Of a stretch of DNA of 64,000 nucleotides, positions 62,766 through 64,000 are shown in pieces. Source of the stretch: Silene latifolia (lineage: Eukaryota; Streptophyta; Magnoliopsida; Caryophyllales; Caryophyllaceae); contig NC_133538.1 in the NCBI RefSeq assembly GCF_048544455.1, forward strand, positions 453,915,311 to 453,979,310, read 5' to 3'. Position 1 is the first letter of the stretch. Each line of letters opens with the position of its first letter. A model generated the notes under the pieces. That model worked only from the letters and a program-made list of their open reading frames with translations. It did no database searches and was not told the DNA's origin. The position numbers and the translations under genes were made by a program.

Positions 62766-62952
62766 GTCCTATTTTTTTTCTGATCAATTTTTGTAATTGT
62801 ATTTTGTGATTTAGAGGAATTTCATCTTGTAATTTCGTGTTTTTGTTGATGATTTGATTATCTGTGATAATTCTTAGGTTTATTTGTCTGTGTAATATTG
62901 GAGAAACGATTTGTGTCGGTGTCGATTTTGTTGATGGTATACCGTACGAATG

Positions 62953-63424
62953 GCAGAAATACGATCTTCTACCGAAGAGATATAGCGATTTTTTTTGCGC
63001 TGTAGAAGATATACTCCCTCTGTCCCGGTCATTTGTTGTCCTTTCTATTTTAAGAATGAACTTGATGAGCAATTTGATCATTCACACTCAATTTGTTCTA
63101 CTTGTCATTTAGTAATTGGTCCCTTTCTCTTTCCTTGGTCTTTGTGCCAAAACCATAGCACAACAATTGAGCGGGACGGAGGGAGTATTTCATTAATTTG
63201 CGTTGTTTTGATAAGAGATTTGTACATTTGTTAATATGGATAGATATATCTTTTGAAATGAAAGTGATGGAGATGTTTTGGCTCCTGTTACCTTAAAAAT
63301 ATCGGAAATACGATCGATGTTCTGCTGAAAAAATTTAGCCATTTTGTTGCGATGTAGAAGTTATATTTCATTAATTTGCTCTTGTTTTGATAAGAGCTTT
63401 GTGCTTTTGTACATTTGTTAAAAT
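62953..63424 (+). repeat. Intronic duplication, one copy carrying the Stowaway
   Basis: Copy 1 (62953-63013 plus 63188-63238) and copy 2 (63302-63424) share GAAATACGATC, GCGCTGTAGAAG/GCGATGTAGAAG, TTTCATTAATTTGC, TTGTTTTGATAAGAG and TTTGTACATTTGTTAA. Copy 2 lacks the MITE. Confidence 0.8.
63014..63185. mobile_element. Stowaway MITE (172 bp)
   Basis: Ends CTCCCTCTGTCCCGGTCA and, inverted, CTCCCTCCGTCCCGCTCA, flanked by TA (63012-63013, 63186-63187). Family-typical ends and target; moved by Tc1/mariner transposase from elsewhere. The undamaged ends suggest a fairly recent insertion. Confidence 0.92.
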
Positions 63425-64000
63425 AAGAGTTTTGGCTCGTTTGCTTGTGAGGACAATGGAGGATATTGCAAATGTGTAGGTTAAATGCAAGGATTCACTA
63501 TATGTGTATCCCTTAGTTTAAAATGTGTATGTTCGACATACTTACGCCCGACTTTCACTGAGGTCCTACTGTCCTAGCCAAAACGTGTCAGTGCGCCTCA
63601 TAGATAAGCTATAATTAGCATAGCTCGTGTGCGTCGTAGATTAGCAGAAACTAGCATGGCTCACTAGTCACTATTATGCAGTGTCCATTTGTTTCTATAG
63701 AACTTTTATTATATCCCTTTTTTCCGACATTATCCTTGGGAGTTTTTAGTCATATAAATGTTGACTTCCAGAAAAAGTGTTATTGCACAAATTCTATTTT
63801 GAAATACATATTTGTTTCCCAAAACAGTGCACCTCGTATCTGTGACCTTTGCCTCATGCCTTGCTGCCATATGGCTCTCGTCACCTCCATGTGAATCGTG
63901 TCTTTTAAAACTAAATCCAGGTGTTAACTTTAGGTTGATGAGGCTTTTACCTTTGACCCCTTTATCAACTGTGTAGCCGTGCCTTATCGGAAACATGGAA

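Larger units (their letters stand above)
62766..64000 (+). other. Intron 1 of succinyl-CoA ligase gene (partial)
   Basis: AT-rich intron with the Stowaway element and the duplication described below. 63425-64000 holds nothing recognisable. Confidence 0.75.

Noticed and set aside
63301..64000. Exon 2 of the succinyl-CoA ligase gene
   Set aside because: No frame resembling GAELMGKYG after an AG acceptor was found in the remaining sequence.

Overview
This window is repeat-dominated nuclear DNA of a flowering plant. Supporting features are LTR retrotransposons of the plant Tekay, Athila, Tat/Ogre and Copia kinds, a Stowaway MITE, GT-AG introns, and a mitochondrial succinyl-CoA ligase exon close to the eudicot form. 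The wording of several element proteins resembles Caryophyllales elements, but that placement is only an impression. Nearly all protein-coding potential belongs to transposable elements. The only apparently intact host gene piece is exon 1 of the succinyl-CoA ligase beta subunit gene at 62667-62765.

Layout, left to right. (1) 1-10002: a Ty3/gypsy chromovirus (Tekay type) with broken gag-pol and a 3' LTR. To its left lies a gag fragment from a second copy fused into a 5' LTR remnant, and the (TA)n of that LTR is split by a 1.5 kb non-autonomous element. (2) 10003-13105: a decayed minus-strand gene of the family found with Ulp1 proteases in MULE-like transposons. (3) 13106-16874: two more 1.7 kb non-autonomous elements with inverted ends, lying between (TA)n tracts (Micron-like habit). 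(4) 16875-29225: a block between two similar palindromic ends. It holds the last exon of an aldo/keto reductase, a Copia element without a visible 3' LTR, and a minus-strand polyprenol reductase pseudogene. (5) 29232-62524: a nest. A roughly 1 kb TIR element contains a probable solo LTR, which contains a gag-only Copia element (30282-39081) and a Tat/Ogre element (39138-62096). The Tat/Ogre element contains a gag-protease-only Athila element (48277-56731). Exact 5-bp target duplications (CGAGG, CTTAC, ATGTA) bracket the last three. (6) 62525-64000: a 142-bp leader, exon 1 and part of intron 1 of the succinyl-CoA ligase gene. The intron carries a Stowaway MITE, with its empty site preserved in a neighbouring duplicate.

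The strongest unexplained signal is the palindrome TCGATCGA. It is clustered in non-coding parts of three unrelated retroelement lineages (Tekay, Copia, Athila). Spacing is almost always 20-21 bp, and in the Copia array 20-21 or 30-32 bp, which corresponds to two or three turns of DNA. In the Athila LTRs a palindrome-bounded patch has been swapped while the rest of the two LTRs stays nearly identical. A second signal is a pair of hairpins next to polypurine tracts in the Athila element, with different stem sequences but the same GGGA loop.

Functionally, the three nested elements are all non-autonomous: the Copia has gag only, the Athila gag and protease, the Tat a gag-like region. They must have been moved by polymerase and integrase supplied elsewhere. 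The nest ends 142 bp upstream of the succinyl-CoA ligase start codon, so any original promoter beyond that point is now more than 33 kb away.
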